Source: Streptacidiphilus neutrinimicus
GTDB lineage: Bacteria > Actinomycetota > Actinomycetes > Streptomycetales > Streptomycetaceae
Direction of reading: 5' to 3'
Length of the DNA stretch: 50,534 nt
Assembly: GCF_000787815.1 (NCBI RefSeq)
Contig: NZ_BBPO01000037.1
Coordinates: 1-50,534 of the forward strand
Shown piece after piece: positions 16,827 through 24,137 of the stretch (its first letter is position 1; each line of letters begins with the position of its first letter). The translations under genes and the position numbers were made by a program. The notes below the pieces were generated by a model. That model saw nothing but the letters and a program-made list of their open reading frames with translations. It did no database searches and had not been told where the DNA came from.

Positions 16827-17471
16827 CTACTCGTAGCGGAACTGGTCGTAGAGGTCGCCGAGGCGGTCGAGTTCGGCGCGGTCCTTGGCGCTCAGCCGGG
16901 ACTCGACGAGGTCCAGGTCCGGCTTGCCGCCGTTGTTGCGCAGGTCGTCCGCGGTGATGTGACGGATGAGGATTTCCGCGATCTTGAGACTGATCTGCTC
17001 CTTGGTGCGGGTCTGCGCGCCACGGGTGTAGTCCTTGCGGATGCGGCGACCGCCAACGACGTCGGAGAGGTAGTCGTACTCGGCGCAGTCCTCGGCCGTC
17101 ATGCGGGAGCGCATCATCGCCGGGGTGATGAGCGTGCCCGGCAGGTACACCTCGACGTAGGGGTCGATGAGGGTGTCGAGGCGGAGCTGGGCCTCGGGGC
17201 GGGTGATGTTGTCGCCCGGCTTCGCCCTGCGGGTCTTGATGTCCGCGATGGCCCCGTCGGTGGCGTCGTAGTCGCGCATGAGTCGGCTGGCGTTGTCGAA
17301 CGCCTCCTTCTCGGCGCGCGTGGCGCTCTTGAGCAGCGCCATCTCGACCGGGGTGAACGCGCGGCCGTCGCGCAGGTGGGAGAAGGTTTCGGGGCCGCGC
17401 TGCTCGCGGGGGAGGAAGTCACAGTCGAAGAGCAGGTCGAGGACGTCGCGGCGGATGGCGGGCTTGGGCAT
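16827..17471 (-). CDS. Hypothetical mobilization-module protein
   Basis: 214 residues from ATG 17471, which has AAGGAG just upstream; the open frame extends to 17576 but that part is Pro-rich and overlaps the relaxase end. The sequence is soluble and helical with many charged residues (MPKPAIRRDVLDLLFDCDFL near the start, RKDYTRGAQTRTKEQISLKI in the middle, SRLSAKDRAELDRLGDLYDQ at the end). It is the last gene of the minus-strand run MobC-relaxase-this gene, and probably an accessory mobilization factor. I recognise no family. Confidence 0.65.
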   Translation of the reverse strand: MPKPAIRRDVLDLLFDCDFLPREQRGPETFSHLRDGRAFTPVEMALLKSATRAEKEAFDNASRLMRDYDATDGAIADIKTRRAKPGDNITRPEAQLRLDTLIDPYVEVYLPGTLITPAMMRSRMTAEDCAEYDYLSDVVGGRRIRKDYTRGAQTRTKEQISLKIAEILIRHITADDLRNNGGKPDLDLVESRLSAKDRAELDRLGDLYDQFRYE

Positions 17472-17572
17472 GAGGGCTCCTTCGGGTGTGCGGCAGGGGT
17501 TCGGGGGCGGTGACGAGCTCGGGGGCCGACAGCGTGGAGGTGGTGATCGGGGCATGTGTTGATCCCTGCTGG

Positions 17573-19237
17573 TCATCGGTGACGGTTGCGGTCCGGGGTG
17601 ATGCCCGGCGTCCGTGCACTGGACGCCGGCGTGCTGGGCCTAGTGGTGAGGCGGCTTCGGGTGAGGGCGCTGTGGGCGCGGCGGTGGTGCTGCTGGGCTT
17701 GCTGGTCGTGGATCCGCCACAGGAGCAGCGCGGCCGGGTTGTCGGCCTGGCCGAGGTCCTTTCGGTCGTCGTCCCCGAGGGCAACTGATCCGCTGCCGCT
17801 TGCGTCGGCGTGGTGGAGGGCGGTTGCCAGGGCGGGCCAGTGGGGGTCGGTGGTGATCCGCTCGGCCAGCCCGGGGGCATGGGCGTGGATCCAGGTCTGC
17901 CAGCGGGCGTTGACGCGCGGGTCGGGGGCCTGGCGCGTGAGGTGGGCCAGCGGCTGGGCGGCGGTCTGCTGGTAGGCGGCGCGCAGGTGGATGAGGGTCT
18001 GACGGGCGGCGTGTTCCTGCTGCTCGTGGCGGTGGGCCTGGTGCCAGCGAGCGGCGGCGAAGACGGCGTCGATGAGCACGCAGAGGAGCCAGGTGACGGC
18101 GTCGCCGGTGCCGTGGGTGTGGGTGAGCTGGTAGGCGAGTTCGCGTGTCGCTCGGCCGGCCTGGTAGTCGGCCTCCTTCCTGGAGCGGGTGGCGCGTTCG
18201 AACACGACGGTGGCGGCACGAAGTTCGTTGCGCACTGCCGCTGGTGCGGTGTGGGTGGTGGCGTCGAGGAGGGCGCCGAGGGCGTGTATGTGGTCGGCGG
18301 CCTCCTGGTCGGTGGCGTGGTCGAGTGTGCGCGGGTAGTGGTCGAGATGGCGGGCAGCGTGCCGCCACGGGTCGCCGGGCTGGTAGCCGCCTACGAAGTG
18401 CTCGGCCGCCGCGAGGCGGGTGAGGATCTTCGGGAGGGACAGGTCGGGAGCGAGGCGGCTGCCGGAGAACCACACCGGTTCGCGGCCGGGCTCGGGTTGG
18501 TGGGCGAAGGTGATGCCGCGGATGTCGCCGGACGGCTTGCGCGCCACGTTCGCGAGCACGCCCTGGACGGCGAGGTGGGCGACCAGCTCGTCCACCGAGG
18601 CGCTGGCCGTGAGGGCTTCGCGGACTGCGGTGCGCAGCCGGACGCTCGCGGCAGGCCGGTTCTGCCGGGTGGCCTTGAAGTGCTCCTTGTGTCCTGGGCG
18701 TTTTGCCGCGGTGCCGTCGCCGCGCCGCACCAACTGGAGGCCGAGGTCTTGCTCGATGCGGTCGACCTCGCGTCGCATCTCCTTGATCCAGTACTTGGGT
18801 TGTTCGGGGGCGCGGCCGTCCTGGCGGACCAGGCCGACCAGGAGGTGGATGTGGTCATCCGCGTGCCGCACCGCGATCCACCGCGGGCCTTTGGTGTCGC
18901 CGTCGACCAGTAGGCCGCCGGCCGTCAGGACGCGTCGGGCAACGCTCGCCCACTCGGCGTCGGTGAGCTGCCTGTCGCCGGGGGCGGTGCGGATGGGGAT
19001 GTGCAGGTACTTCACCTTCGGTCGCTGGTCTGGGCGCAGGGCCTTGATGGGGATGTCGAGTCGGGCGGCGAGCTGGCCGACCGTGTGCTGGTCGGGGTGG
19101 CGGCCGGGGTCTGGGGCGCGGTCGATCCAGGCTGCGACCAGGTGCGGGTCGGTGTGCTCGTTGGAGCGGCCCGGCCCGAAGAGGTAAGCCACGGTGTTGT
19201 GGGCGTAGCTGCGGGTGGAGATGGGCTTGACGATCAA
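17573..19237 (-). CDS. Relaxase/mobilization nuclease
   Basis: 554 residues. The N-terminal ~200 form a conjugative relaxase domain: a candidate catalytic tyrosine in TRSYAHNTVAYLFGPGR (Tyr11 or Tyr18) and the metal-binding histidine triad at 125/129/131 (AVRHADDHIHLLVGLV). The rest is Ala/His/Gln-rich and helical, likely contacts with DNA or a coupling protein. Relaxases nick the plasmid or element at oriT for single-strand transfer; many Streptomyces elements instead use TraB double-strand transfer, so a relaxase here points to mobilization by a helper. It starts 12 bp after the MobC-like stop. Confidence 0.85.
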   Translation of the reverse strand: MIVKPISTRSYAHNTVAYLFGPGRSNEHTDPHLVAAWIDRAPDPGRHPDQHTVGQLAARLDIPIKALRPDQRPKVKYLHIPIRTAPGDRQLTDAEWASVARRVLTAGGLLVDGDTKGPRWIAVRHADDHIHLLVGLVRQDGRAPEQPKYWIKEMRREVDRIEQDLGLQLVRRGDGTAAKRPGHKEHFKATRQNRPAASVRLRTAVREALTASASVDELVAHLAVQGVLANVARKPSGDIRGITFAHQPEPGREPVWFSGSRLAPDLSLPKILTRLAAAEHFVGGYQPGDPWRHAARHLDHYPRTLDHATDQEAADHIHALGALLDATTHTAPAAVRNELRAATVVFERATRSRKEADYQAGRATRELAYQLTHTHGTGDAVTWLLCVLIDAVFAAARWHQAHRHEQQEHAARQTLIHLRAAYQQTAAQPLAHLTRQAPDPRVNARWQTWIHAHAPGLAERITTDPHWPALATALHHADASGSGSVALGDDDRKDLGQADNPAALLLWRIHDQQAQQHHRRAHSALTRSRLTTRPSTPASSARTPGITPDRNRHR

Positions 19238-19249
19238 GTGCGGTTCTCC

Positions 19250-19900
19250 TCAGTCCCGCACGAGGCGGACGGCGGTGGTCTCGACGCGGTCGACGGCCTC
19301 GTCGATCCGTTCAAGCAGCCGCGCGTGCGCCTCGGTGAGCGTGCCGCCCTGGTGGAGGTAGCGGGTCCACTGGTTCAGCAGGTTGCCAATCTGGTCCAGG
19401 GCGGTGGTGGCCTCGTCGAGGCGCTGGATGCCGGCGCGGAAGTCAGCGACGGCGGCGCGTGGGTCGTCGTGTCCGGCGGCGAGGAGGGTGGCGAGCGCGG
19501 TGTACGTGCCCGGCATGCAGTCGTTGGCCTTGGCGGCGGCGGTGATCGCCGTCCACTCGGTGTCGTTGAAGCGCGGGTACGCGCGGTTCTCCCGCTGCTG
19601 CGGATCGCGCTTACGGCGGCGCACGCGTTCCAGGAACGGCACCCCCGGGCCGGACTCTCGCTCGGCCGTCCCGGTCGGGCGCGCCGCCCCCACCGGGGTG
19701 GCACCGGGATAGGGACGCCTTATCCCGCTACTTGCTCCCCCGTCAGGGGCCTCCCGGTCAGCCGACCAACCGTCACCATGACCGGTGACGGTCACCATCT
19801 CTGAACCGAGGTCAGTGCCCCGGTTGCCCTGGTTGGTCGGGTCGGTGCGGTCACTGGCGGAGGCCAGGGGAGTGCGGTCGGGCTGCTGGCCGGTGGGCAT
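19250..19900 (-). CDS. MobC-like relaxosome accessory protein
   Basis: 216 residues. The N-terminal ~95 are a disordered Pro/Gly/Asp-rich region. The C-terminal part has the MobC pattern: RAYPRFNDTEWTAITAAAKA, MPGTYTALATLL, then LDQIGNLLNQWTRYLHQGG, which is the typical 'N.iarNlNQia' motif position, and a helix TEAHARLLERIDEAVDRVE. MobC proteins bind oriT and extend strand melting for the relaxase. ATG 19900 with a GGAG site nearby. Two copies of the hairpin unit lie just upstream (19965-20192), a fitting position for oriT. Confidence 0.82.
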   Translation of the reverse strand: MPTGQQPDRTPLASASDRTDPTNQGNRGTDLGSEMVTVTGHGDGWSADREAPDGGASSGIRRPYPGATPVGAARPTGTAERESGPGVPFLERVRRRKRDPQQRENRAYPRFNDTEWTAITAAAKANDCMPGTYTALATLLAAGHDDPRAAVADFRAGIQRLDEATTALDQIGNLLNQWTRYLHQGGTLTEAHARLLERIDEAVDRVETTAVRLVRD

Positions 19901-19964
19901 GGAGGTGCTCCAAATGTCGTGTGGAGGGGTGGGCCCGGCTCGGCGGCTGGCTGGCGATCTGACT

Positions 19965-20058
19965 GCGGGACGACTGCACTCGTCCCGGCTTGCGCTCGCG
20001 TAACGCTCCTGACCTGCGACGCGACGAGTGGGACGAGTACACGCGCAAGGAGGGGTAG
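19965..20058 (+). repeat. Hairpin-plus-direct-repeat unit, copy A
   Basis: Contains an 8-bp stem (19966-19973 with 19980-19987, loop CTGCAC), a CGTAACG word, CTGACCTGCG at about 20009, a tandem of GCGACGAGTG/GGACGAGT type, and ends in CAAGGAGGGGTAG. Copy B begins 41 bp later with the same order of parts. It sits between the MobC-like gene start and the DUF3631 gene end. Confidence 0.85.
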
Positions 20059-20098
20059 CATCCGCAGTCCCGCGCGGTGCTCGGGGCGGGGGAGGGTT

Positions 20099-20192
20099 GC
20101 CGGGACGTCTGCACTCGTCCCGGCAGCCGCTCCCGTAACGGCCCTGACCTGCGATGCGACGGGTGCGACGGGTGTACGCGCAAGGAGGGTAG
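20099..20192 (+). repeat. Hairpin-plus-direct-repeat unit, copy B
   Basis: A 9-bp stem (20099-20107 with 20116-20124), then CCCGTAACGG, CTGACCTGCG, a tandem GCGACGGGT pair (around 20157-20174) and CAAGGAGGGTAG. It matches copy A closely and copy C (16604-16686, inverted) over the hairpin and the CTGACCTGCG to GACGGGTG part. It ends 9 bp before the DUF3631 stop codon. Confidence 0.85.
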
Positions 20193-20200
20193 GCGGGGGG

Positions 20201-21784
20201 TCAGCGGCCCCGTCGGGGCCCGCCGTCGGCGGTCGGAGGCCGGTACCCCGCAGCAGGACCCGTGCCCGGCGTCCGGTTGATGGTGCCGATCGCCTCGCTC
20301 CGGCGGGTGGCGGCGGTGAGGCGCTCCCGGGTGGCGGCCATCTCAGCCGAGACTTCCCGCTCCCCGACCGACGCGCTCGCCTGCGGGGCCGGTTCGAGCT
20401 GCCGCTGCCCGGCGGCCTCCGGCTGCCCGGAGAGCTCCCCGCCGCGTGACAGATCGACCTCCTGCAGCTCCGAGTCGGCCGTCGCGGCAGAACCTGCCCT
20501 GGCCGTCCCGGCGGCCTTCAGGACGCTGGGGCAGTAGCGGGTCCAGGCGTCGAGGAACTGGGCGCGGGCGAATCCCTTGGCCTGACCCCGACCCTCGAAG
20601 CGGTAGTTCTTCGAGCTGATGTCGAAGTCCCGCAGCAGCATCTGCAGGTAGCGCGGCGTCAGCCCGCCACTGCGGGACCCGTAGGTGGGCCAGGGGCTCT
20701 CCTCGTCCGAGCACAGCAGCACGATCAGCTGCTTGGTCGGCATCAGCTCCGGGTGGCCCACGCTCGCGAACGCGCCATGGATGTCGACCAGGAGCTGCAG
20801 CGGATAGTCCTCCAGCCCCGGCCGCTCCGACTCGCGCGCCGTCATGACCCGGCACGCCTGCCGAGCCAGGTCCGGCCATGCCCCGCCGGCAAGGTCGGCG
20901 ACGATGACCAGCGGTTCCCAGGTGTCCGCCGCGCGGTCCTCGACCGGCATCGCCGGATCCATGTCCTTCGCCCGCTCGGCGATCGTCGTCGCCCACGCGG
21001 CGAGGCGTTCGCGCAGCGGGGCGAGGGCGTCGGAGTCGCGGGTCCGGAACGACTCGACGGTTTCGGCGGCGGTGCGGCGCCGCATCCGGACCACGACCGA
21101 ACGGTCCATGATCGTGTCGGGCAGGTCCCCAATCCCGGCCAGCGCGGCCATGGCGAACGTCTTGTGGGTCTCCAGCTCCATGCTCTTGCCGTTGATCCGC
21201 AAGGTGTCGCGCTTGCGCTGGTGGCCGCCGTTGAGGATGCCGCGAAGCGCCTCGGCGTCACCCGCGGCCTTGGGGCCGAAGATGGTGTCGGCCTCGTCCA
21301 CCAGCAAGGTGGGCGGGTTCTCGCCGATGGAGCGGTAGATCGCCGCCACGGAGGCGTTGACCGTCATGATCGGACGGTGGCAGGTCGCCTCGACCACGTC
21401 CAGCAGCCGCGACTTGCCGCACCGCTTCTGCGGCCCGGTGATCGCCAACCGCGGTGCGTGCTGGAAGGCCGGCTGCAGGTGCGAAGCTGCGATCCACAGC
21501 GTGACCGCGTTCAGGGCGTGCTGGTCCGGTAGCACCACGTACCGGGCCACGATCGCGCGCAGCTCGTCCAGCATCACCGCTCCGTCCGGAACCTGATCCG
21601 GACCGGCGGCCGGGGCGGCCGGAACGTGGTCCGGGGATTCGGCGGCCAGACCGGAGGTTCCGGCGGGGATGAGGTCGAGCTGCCCGTCGAGGACGGGACG
21701 GGGCTGTTCGGCCTGCTTCAACAGGTCATCAGGGTTCAAGAGGGAGAACCACCTTCCGGTGATCGTGGCGTGTGCGGCGGCCAC
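20201..21784 (-). CDS. DUF3631 domain ATPase, likely replication protein of the element
   Basis: 527 residues from GTG 21784 (no clear ribosome site, so start uncertain). The Walker A-like loop is ITGPQKRCGKSRLLDVVEAT and Walker B is NPPTLLVDEADTIFGPKAAG. ALAGIGDLPDTIMDRSVVVR is the sensor/arginine part typical of DUF3631, a domain often attached to primase/helicase proteins of mobile elements. A low-complexity tail follows. It probably acts as a helicase-like or replication-initiator motor. It sits between the DnaB-N-like gene and the hairpin repeats. Confidence 0.8.
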   Translation of the reverse strand: MAAAHATITGRWFSLLNPDDLLKQAEQPRPVLDGQLDLIPAGTSGLAAESPDHVPAAPAAGPDQVPDGAVMLDELRAIVARYVVLPDQHALNAVTLWIAASHLQPAFQHAPRLAITGPQKRCGKSRLLDVVEATCHRPIMTVNASVAAIYRSIGENPPTLLVDEADTIFGPKAAGDAEALRGILNGGHQRKRDTLRINGKSMELETHKTFAMAALAGIGDLPDTIMDRSVVVRMRRRTAAETVESFRTRDSDALAPLRERLAAWATTIAERAKDMDPAMPVEDRAADTWEPLVIVADLAGGAWPDLARQACRVMTARESERPGLEDYPLQLLVDIHGAFASVGHPELMPTKQLIVLLCSDEESPWPTYGSRSGGLTPRYLQMLLRDFDISSKNYRFEGRGQAKGFARAQFLDAWTRYCPSVLKAAGTARAGSAATADSELQEVDLSRGGELSGQPEAAGQRQLEPAPQASASVGEREVSAEMAATRERLTAATRRSEAIGTINRTPGTGPAAGYRPPTADGGPRRGR

Positions 21785-21927
21785 CGCGCATGCCAGTGAG
21801 GTGTCGCTTGCGAGAGAAGGGCGGTCCGCCCTGCGGCGTTGGTAGCGCCGGATTCAGGGCAGGACGGACCGCAGGTGGAGATAAGGCCCGCGGCTAGGGA
21901 GAGCTCGGCTGGTCCCGGCTCAGGTGA

Positions 21928-22494
21928 TCAGGAGGCCGGCCGCCGGTGCAGCGGACGGACCACCGCGACCTCGGGACGGGGACAGCCCCCGGACAGTGAT
22001 CTCCCGGCGGCCAGAGCGGAGAGTCGGTTGACCGCTTCGGTCTGGACCTCGGCAGGGTCGTGGCCGTGAACGGTGGCCTGGATCAGCCACTTGCCCAGGG
22101 CGTGCAGGCGCGCGGACCACGCCTGCTCGGCCACGATCGCCGCGTAGTGGTCCACCGCCGCGACCGAGTGGACCGCGCTCGCCAGCCCGGACACATAGGC
22201 CGGACCGCCCGCCTGGTGAAGCACGCCCTGGCGGCGCAGCTGATGCGTCACCAGCACCGGATCAACCGGGCAGTCCTCCTGGCGCAGGGCGAGCATCGCC
22301 GCCCACACCAGCCCGTGGGCTGGGGACGCGAAGTCCTCCGCCCCGAGCATCCCGCCAGCGGTGTCGAGGGCGGTGGGGCTGTGCAGGCACGCTGCCAGCA
22401 CGGCGCGTTCAGCGTCCACAGCCTGTGGAGGCCGCGCCCACGACCAGGCCCCGGCATGGGCTTGGCGTTCGAGCGGCGGGGCCGTAGGGTGCAC
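21928..22494 (-). CDS. DnaB-like helicase N-terminal domain protein
   Basis: About 188 residues from GTG 22494, which has AGAGG 5 bp upstream; longer open frame to 22602 lacks such support. The DnaB-N pattern is visible: DAERAVLAACLHSPTALDTA, MLGAEDFASPAHGLVWAAML, a VDPVLVTHQLRRQGVL segment and YVSGLASAVHSVAAVDHYAA. There is no ATPase (RecA) domain, so this is a stand-alone primase/loader-binding domain, perhaps replacing part of a helicase together with the DUF3631 ATPase that follows (143 bp apart). Confidence 0.8.
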   Translation of the reverse strand: MHPTAPPLERQAHAGAWSWARPPQAVDAERAVLAACLHSPTALDTAGGMLGAEDFASPAHGLVWAAMLALRQEDCPVDPVLVTHQLRRQGVLHQAGGPAYVSGLASAVHSVAAVDHYAAIVAEQAWSARLHALGKWLIQATVHGHDPAEVQTEAVNRLSALAAGRSLSGGCPRPEVAVVRPLHRRPAS

Positions 22495-22632
22495 ATGAAC
22501 CTCTTCTCTTCCAGCGGGGCATGGCCGGCCAGCCACCCCGCCTGGGTGATCAGTGAGTTGTCGCTTGCTGGAGAGTTCTCGGGCCGTCGGTGTTGGTAGC
22601 ACCGATGGCCTTCTCCATGTCCGGGGTCGCGG

Positions 22633-22863
22633 TCAGGCCGCGCGGTCGACCGCCTGGTCTTCCAGCCATGCCTCCACCTCCGCCCAGCGGTAGCGCAGGT
22701 GACGCCCGACCTTGTGGACGGGCGGCCCCTGGCGGCGGTGGTTCCACACGTAGACCGTGCTGATCGGCACCTGCAGGAACTCGGCGAGTTCCTGGGCGCT
22801 GAGCAGCGGACGATTGTCCGTGCTTGCGGTGGTGCGGCTGGTGCGGGCGGTGCTTCGGCCCAA
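22633..22863 (-). CDS. Excisionase-type HTH protein, copy 1
   Basis: 76 residues from TTG 22863 with AAGGAG at good spacing. It is a MerR/HTH_17 Xis-type fold: LLSAQELAEFLQVPISTVYV, then WNHRRQGPPVHKVGRHLRYR and WAEVEAWLEDQ. Such proteins direct excision and sometimes regulate element genes. A close paralogue lies at 23505-23750; the nucleotide identity is very high across the C-terminal half. A 20-bp inverted repeat lies 80 bp upstream of the start (22946-23022) and is the likely operator or Xis site. Confidence 0.82.
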   Translation of the reverse strand: MGRSTARTSRTTASTDNRPLLSAQELAEFLQVPISTVYVWNHRRQGPPVHKVGRHLRYRWAEVEAWLEDQAVDRAA

Positions 22864-22945
22864 TGCGTGCTCCTTGGTGATGTGGCGTCAGCGGGGTGCG
22901 CTGCGTGGTTGGCATGTCGGCTGGGAGGGCAACGATCCCCGAAAA

Positions 22946-23022
22946 CCGACTCGCGACCTAATTGGAAATGCCGGGCCGATGCGGCCTTTCGCGAGGGCCG
23001 GACCAATTAGGCCGCGAGTCGG
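22946..23022. promoter_or_regulatory. 20-bp inverted repeat with 37-bp spacer
   Basis: The left arm (22946-22965, CCGACTCGCGACCTAATTGG) and right arm (23003-23022) are inverted copies with one mismatch. The AT-containing centre CCTAATTGG stands out in this GC-rich DNA. It lies upstream of the excisionase-type gene on the minus strand and away from any coding ORF that I can support. It may be an operator bound by a dimer pair, or part of a replication origin. It is not a terminator, as the arms are far apart. Confidence 0.75.
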
Positions 23023-23258
23023 AAGGCTCGTAGCGTGCTCCGGCATCGCGCTTGGCACGGCAGGTGGTTCGGCGCATCGGTTCATCCTTCGCGGATCGGC
23101 AGCAGGACCCTCTCGGCGACCGCCGCGAGGCGGTGATCACCGGTGGGACGCACACGATGCCCGAAGATTCCGGCAGCGCCAAACAGCGAAAACCGCTGAC
23201 CAGAGCCCCGAAGATCCTGCATGTCCGAGTTGGCCCGATGTGACCGCTGGACTGGGCT

Positions 23259-23317
23259 GGACGATCCGACACTGGTGAGCACGATCGGGACCGTGTGGGA
23301 CGATCCGACACTGGTGA
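23259..23317. repeat. Two exact 20-bp direct repeats, 39-bp period
   Basis: GGACGATCCGACACTGGTGA occurs at 23259-23278 and again at 23298-23317. The spacing of 39 bp is close to four helical turns, so proteins would bind on roughly the same face. It falls in the ~640-bp gene-poor interval (22864-23504) between the two excisionase-type genes, where only short frames exist. It may be a control region for one of those genes or a binding array for Xis. Nothing else in 23023-23504 is supported as a gene. Confidence 0.75.
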
Positions 23318-23504
23318 AAGCTTTACCTTCCACCTGTCCCAACGTGCCCCGTGCGCCAGCCGATTTGGCGCGGCCGGGGGCCGATCGTAGGGTGCGACGT
23401 GCCCGCCTCGGCGGGGGCAGGCCGGCCAGCCCACCCCCTACCGACGGGACCTCAGGCCGCCGTTGGTAGCGCCCGGCCCACCCTGATCCCCACGACCGCC
23501 GCGC

Positions 23505-23750
23505 TCACGCGGCCCTGTCGACGGCCTGGTCTTCCAGCCATGCCTCCACCTCCGCCCAGCGGTAGCGCAGGTGACGCCCGACCTTGTGCGCGGGCGGCCC
23601 CTGGCGGCGGTGGTTCCACACGTAGACGGTGCTCAATGGCACCTGCAGGAACCCCGCCAGCTCCTCCGCGCTCAACAGCGGACGCCGGTCGGACTCCCCA
23701 CGCAAACCTCCGCGGGAATGGGCGGCAGGACGAACCACGAACTCTCCCAA
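23505..23750 (-). CDS. Excisionase-type HTH protein, copy 2
   Basis: 81 residues if it begins at TTG 23750 (no ribosome site seen; start uncertain). The domain is the same as copy 1: LLSAEELAGFLQVPLSTVYV, WNHRRQGPPAHKVGRHLRYR, WAEVEAWLEDQAVDRAA. The shared C-terminal 40 residues are almost identical also at the DNA level, including non-selected third positions, which points to recent duplication or gene conversion. The N-terminus differs. It is the closer of the two to the integrase, but on the opposite strand. Confidence 0.72.
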   Translation of the reverse strand: MGEFVVRPAAHSRGGLRGESDRRPLLSAEELAGFLQVPLSTVYVWNHRRQGPPAHKVGRHLRYRWAEVEAWLEDQAVDRAA

Positions 23751-23882
23751 CTACTCGCCGAACAGGAACAGGCGCCGCCGCAAAGCAATGCCGAAGACCA
23801 CCTGGCGAAGACCATAAGCAGTGCGCAAGCGAAAGGGCAAGGGTTGTTGCCTTCCTTGGAATTATTTGCCAGATGCCTCTGA
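23718..23882 (+). CDS. Possible small protein upstream of the zinc-finger ORF
   Basis: 54 residues from ATG 23718 (MGGRTNHELSQLLAEQEQAP...). The sequence is soluble with Gln/Glu/Ala-rich helices and a leucine tail (LLPSLELFARCL), plausible as a folded peptide. Its end overlaps ATG 23873 of the next small ORF. It overlaps the weakly supported start of excisionase copy 2 on the opposite strand by about 33 bp. No clear ribosome site (gcggga). The lower GC of 23.76-24.07 kb fits foreign DNA. Weak call. Confidence 0.3.
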   Translation: MGGRTNHELSQLLAEQEQAPPQSNAEDHLAKTISSAQAKGQGLLPSLELFARCL

Positions 23883-24040
23883 AGCGAGCATCATGTGCGG
23901 CCATCACCGCAGGTCAAGGCACACGTTCTGCACGCTGGTGCGCGGATTGCGCGACAGTACCCGGCATTCCCCGACGCATTCCGGCACGGCACTGCCGCCG
24001 CTGCTTAAAAGTTTTCATCCTTTGTAGGAGAACTGATTGA
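23873..24040 (+). CDS. Small putative zinc-finger protein
   Basis: 55 residues from ATG 23873, overlapping the previous small ORF. Two Cys pairs frame a short loop: RWCADCATVPG and RHCRRCL, a CxxC-n-CxxC layout that suits a zinc ribbon, with Arg-rich flanks. It ends 97 bp before the integrase start, after a small hairpin (24039-24054). It could be a DNA-binding accessory of the integrase or regulator. Lacks a strong ribosome site and could be fortuitous, but the paired cysteines in low-GC DNA are unusual for a shadow ORF. Confidence 0.4.
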   Translation: MPLKRASCAAITAGQGTRSARWCADCATVPGIPRRIPARHCRRCLKVFILCRRTD

Positions 24041-24137
24041 CGCCGAGCGGCGTCTCGATTTAGATCAACCGCATGCCGACTGCTCGCCACGTGGGCAGTC
24101 GAGAGCCCCACTCTCACCCCAGTCGAAGGAGACACCC

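Noticed and set aside
22864-23504. CRISPR-like array suggested by the repeats at 23259
   Set aside because: Only two copies, no equal-length spacers beyond one and no cas genes; it is a two-copy direct repeat only.
23351-24040. Long plus-strand frame of 229 residues in the Xis/integrase interval
   Set aside because: Most of it is Pro/Ala/Arg-rich and antisense to the second Xis-like gene; only the last 55 codons, with two cysteine pairs, were kept as a low-confidence separate ORF.
24039-24054. Terminator after the small zinc-finger ORF
   Set aside because: Six-base-pair stem with four-base loop and no T run; too short to call with confidence.
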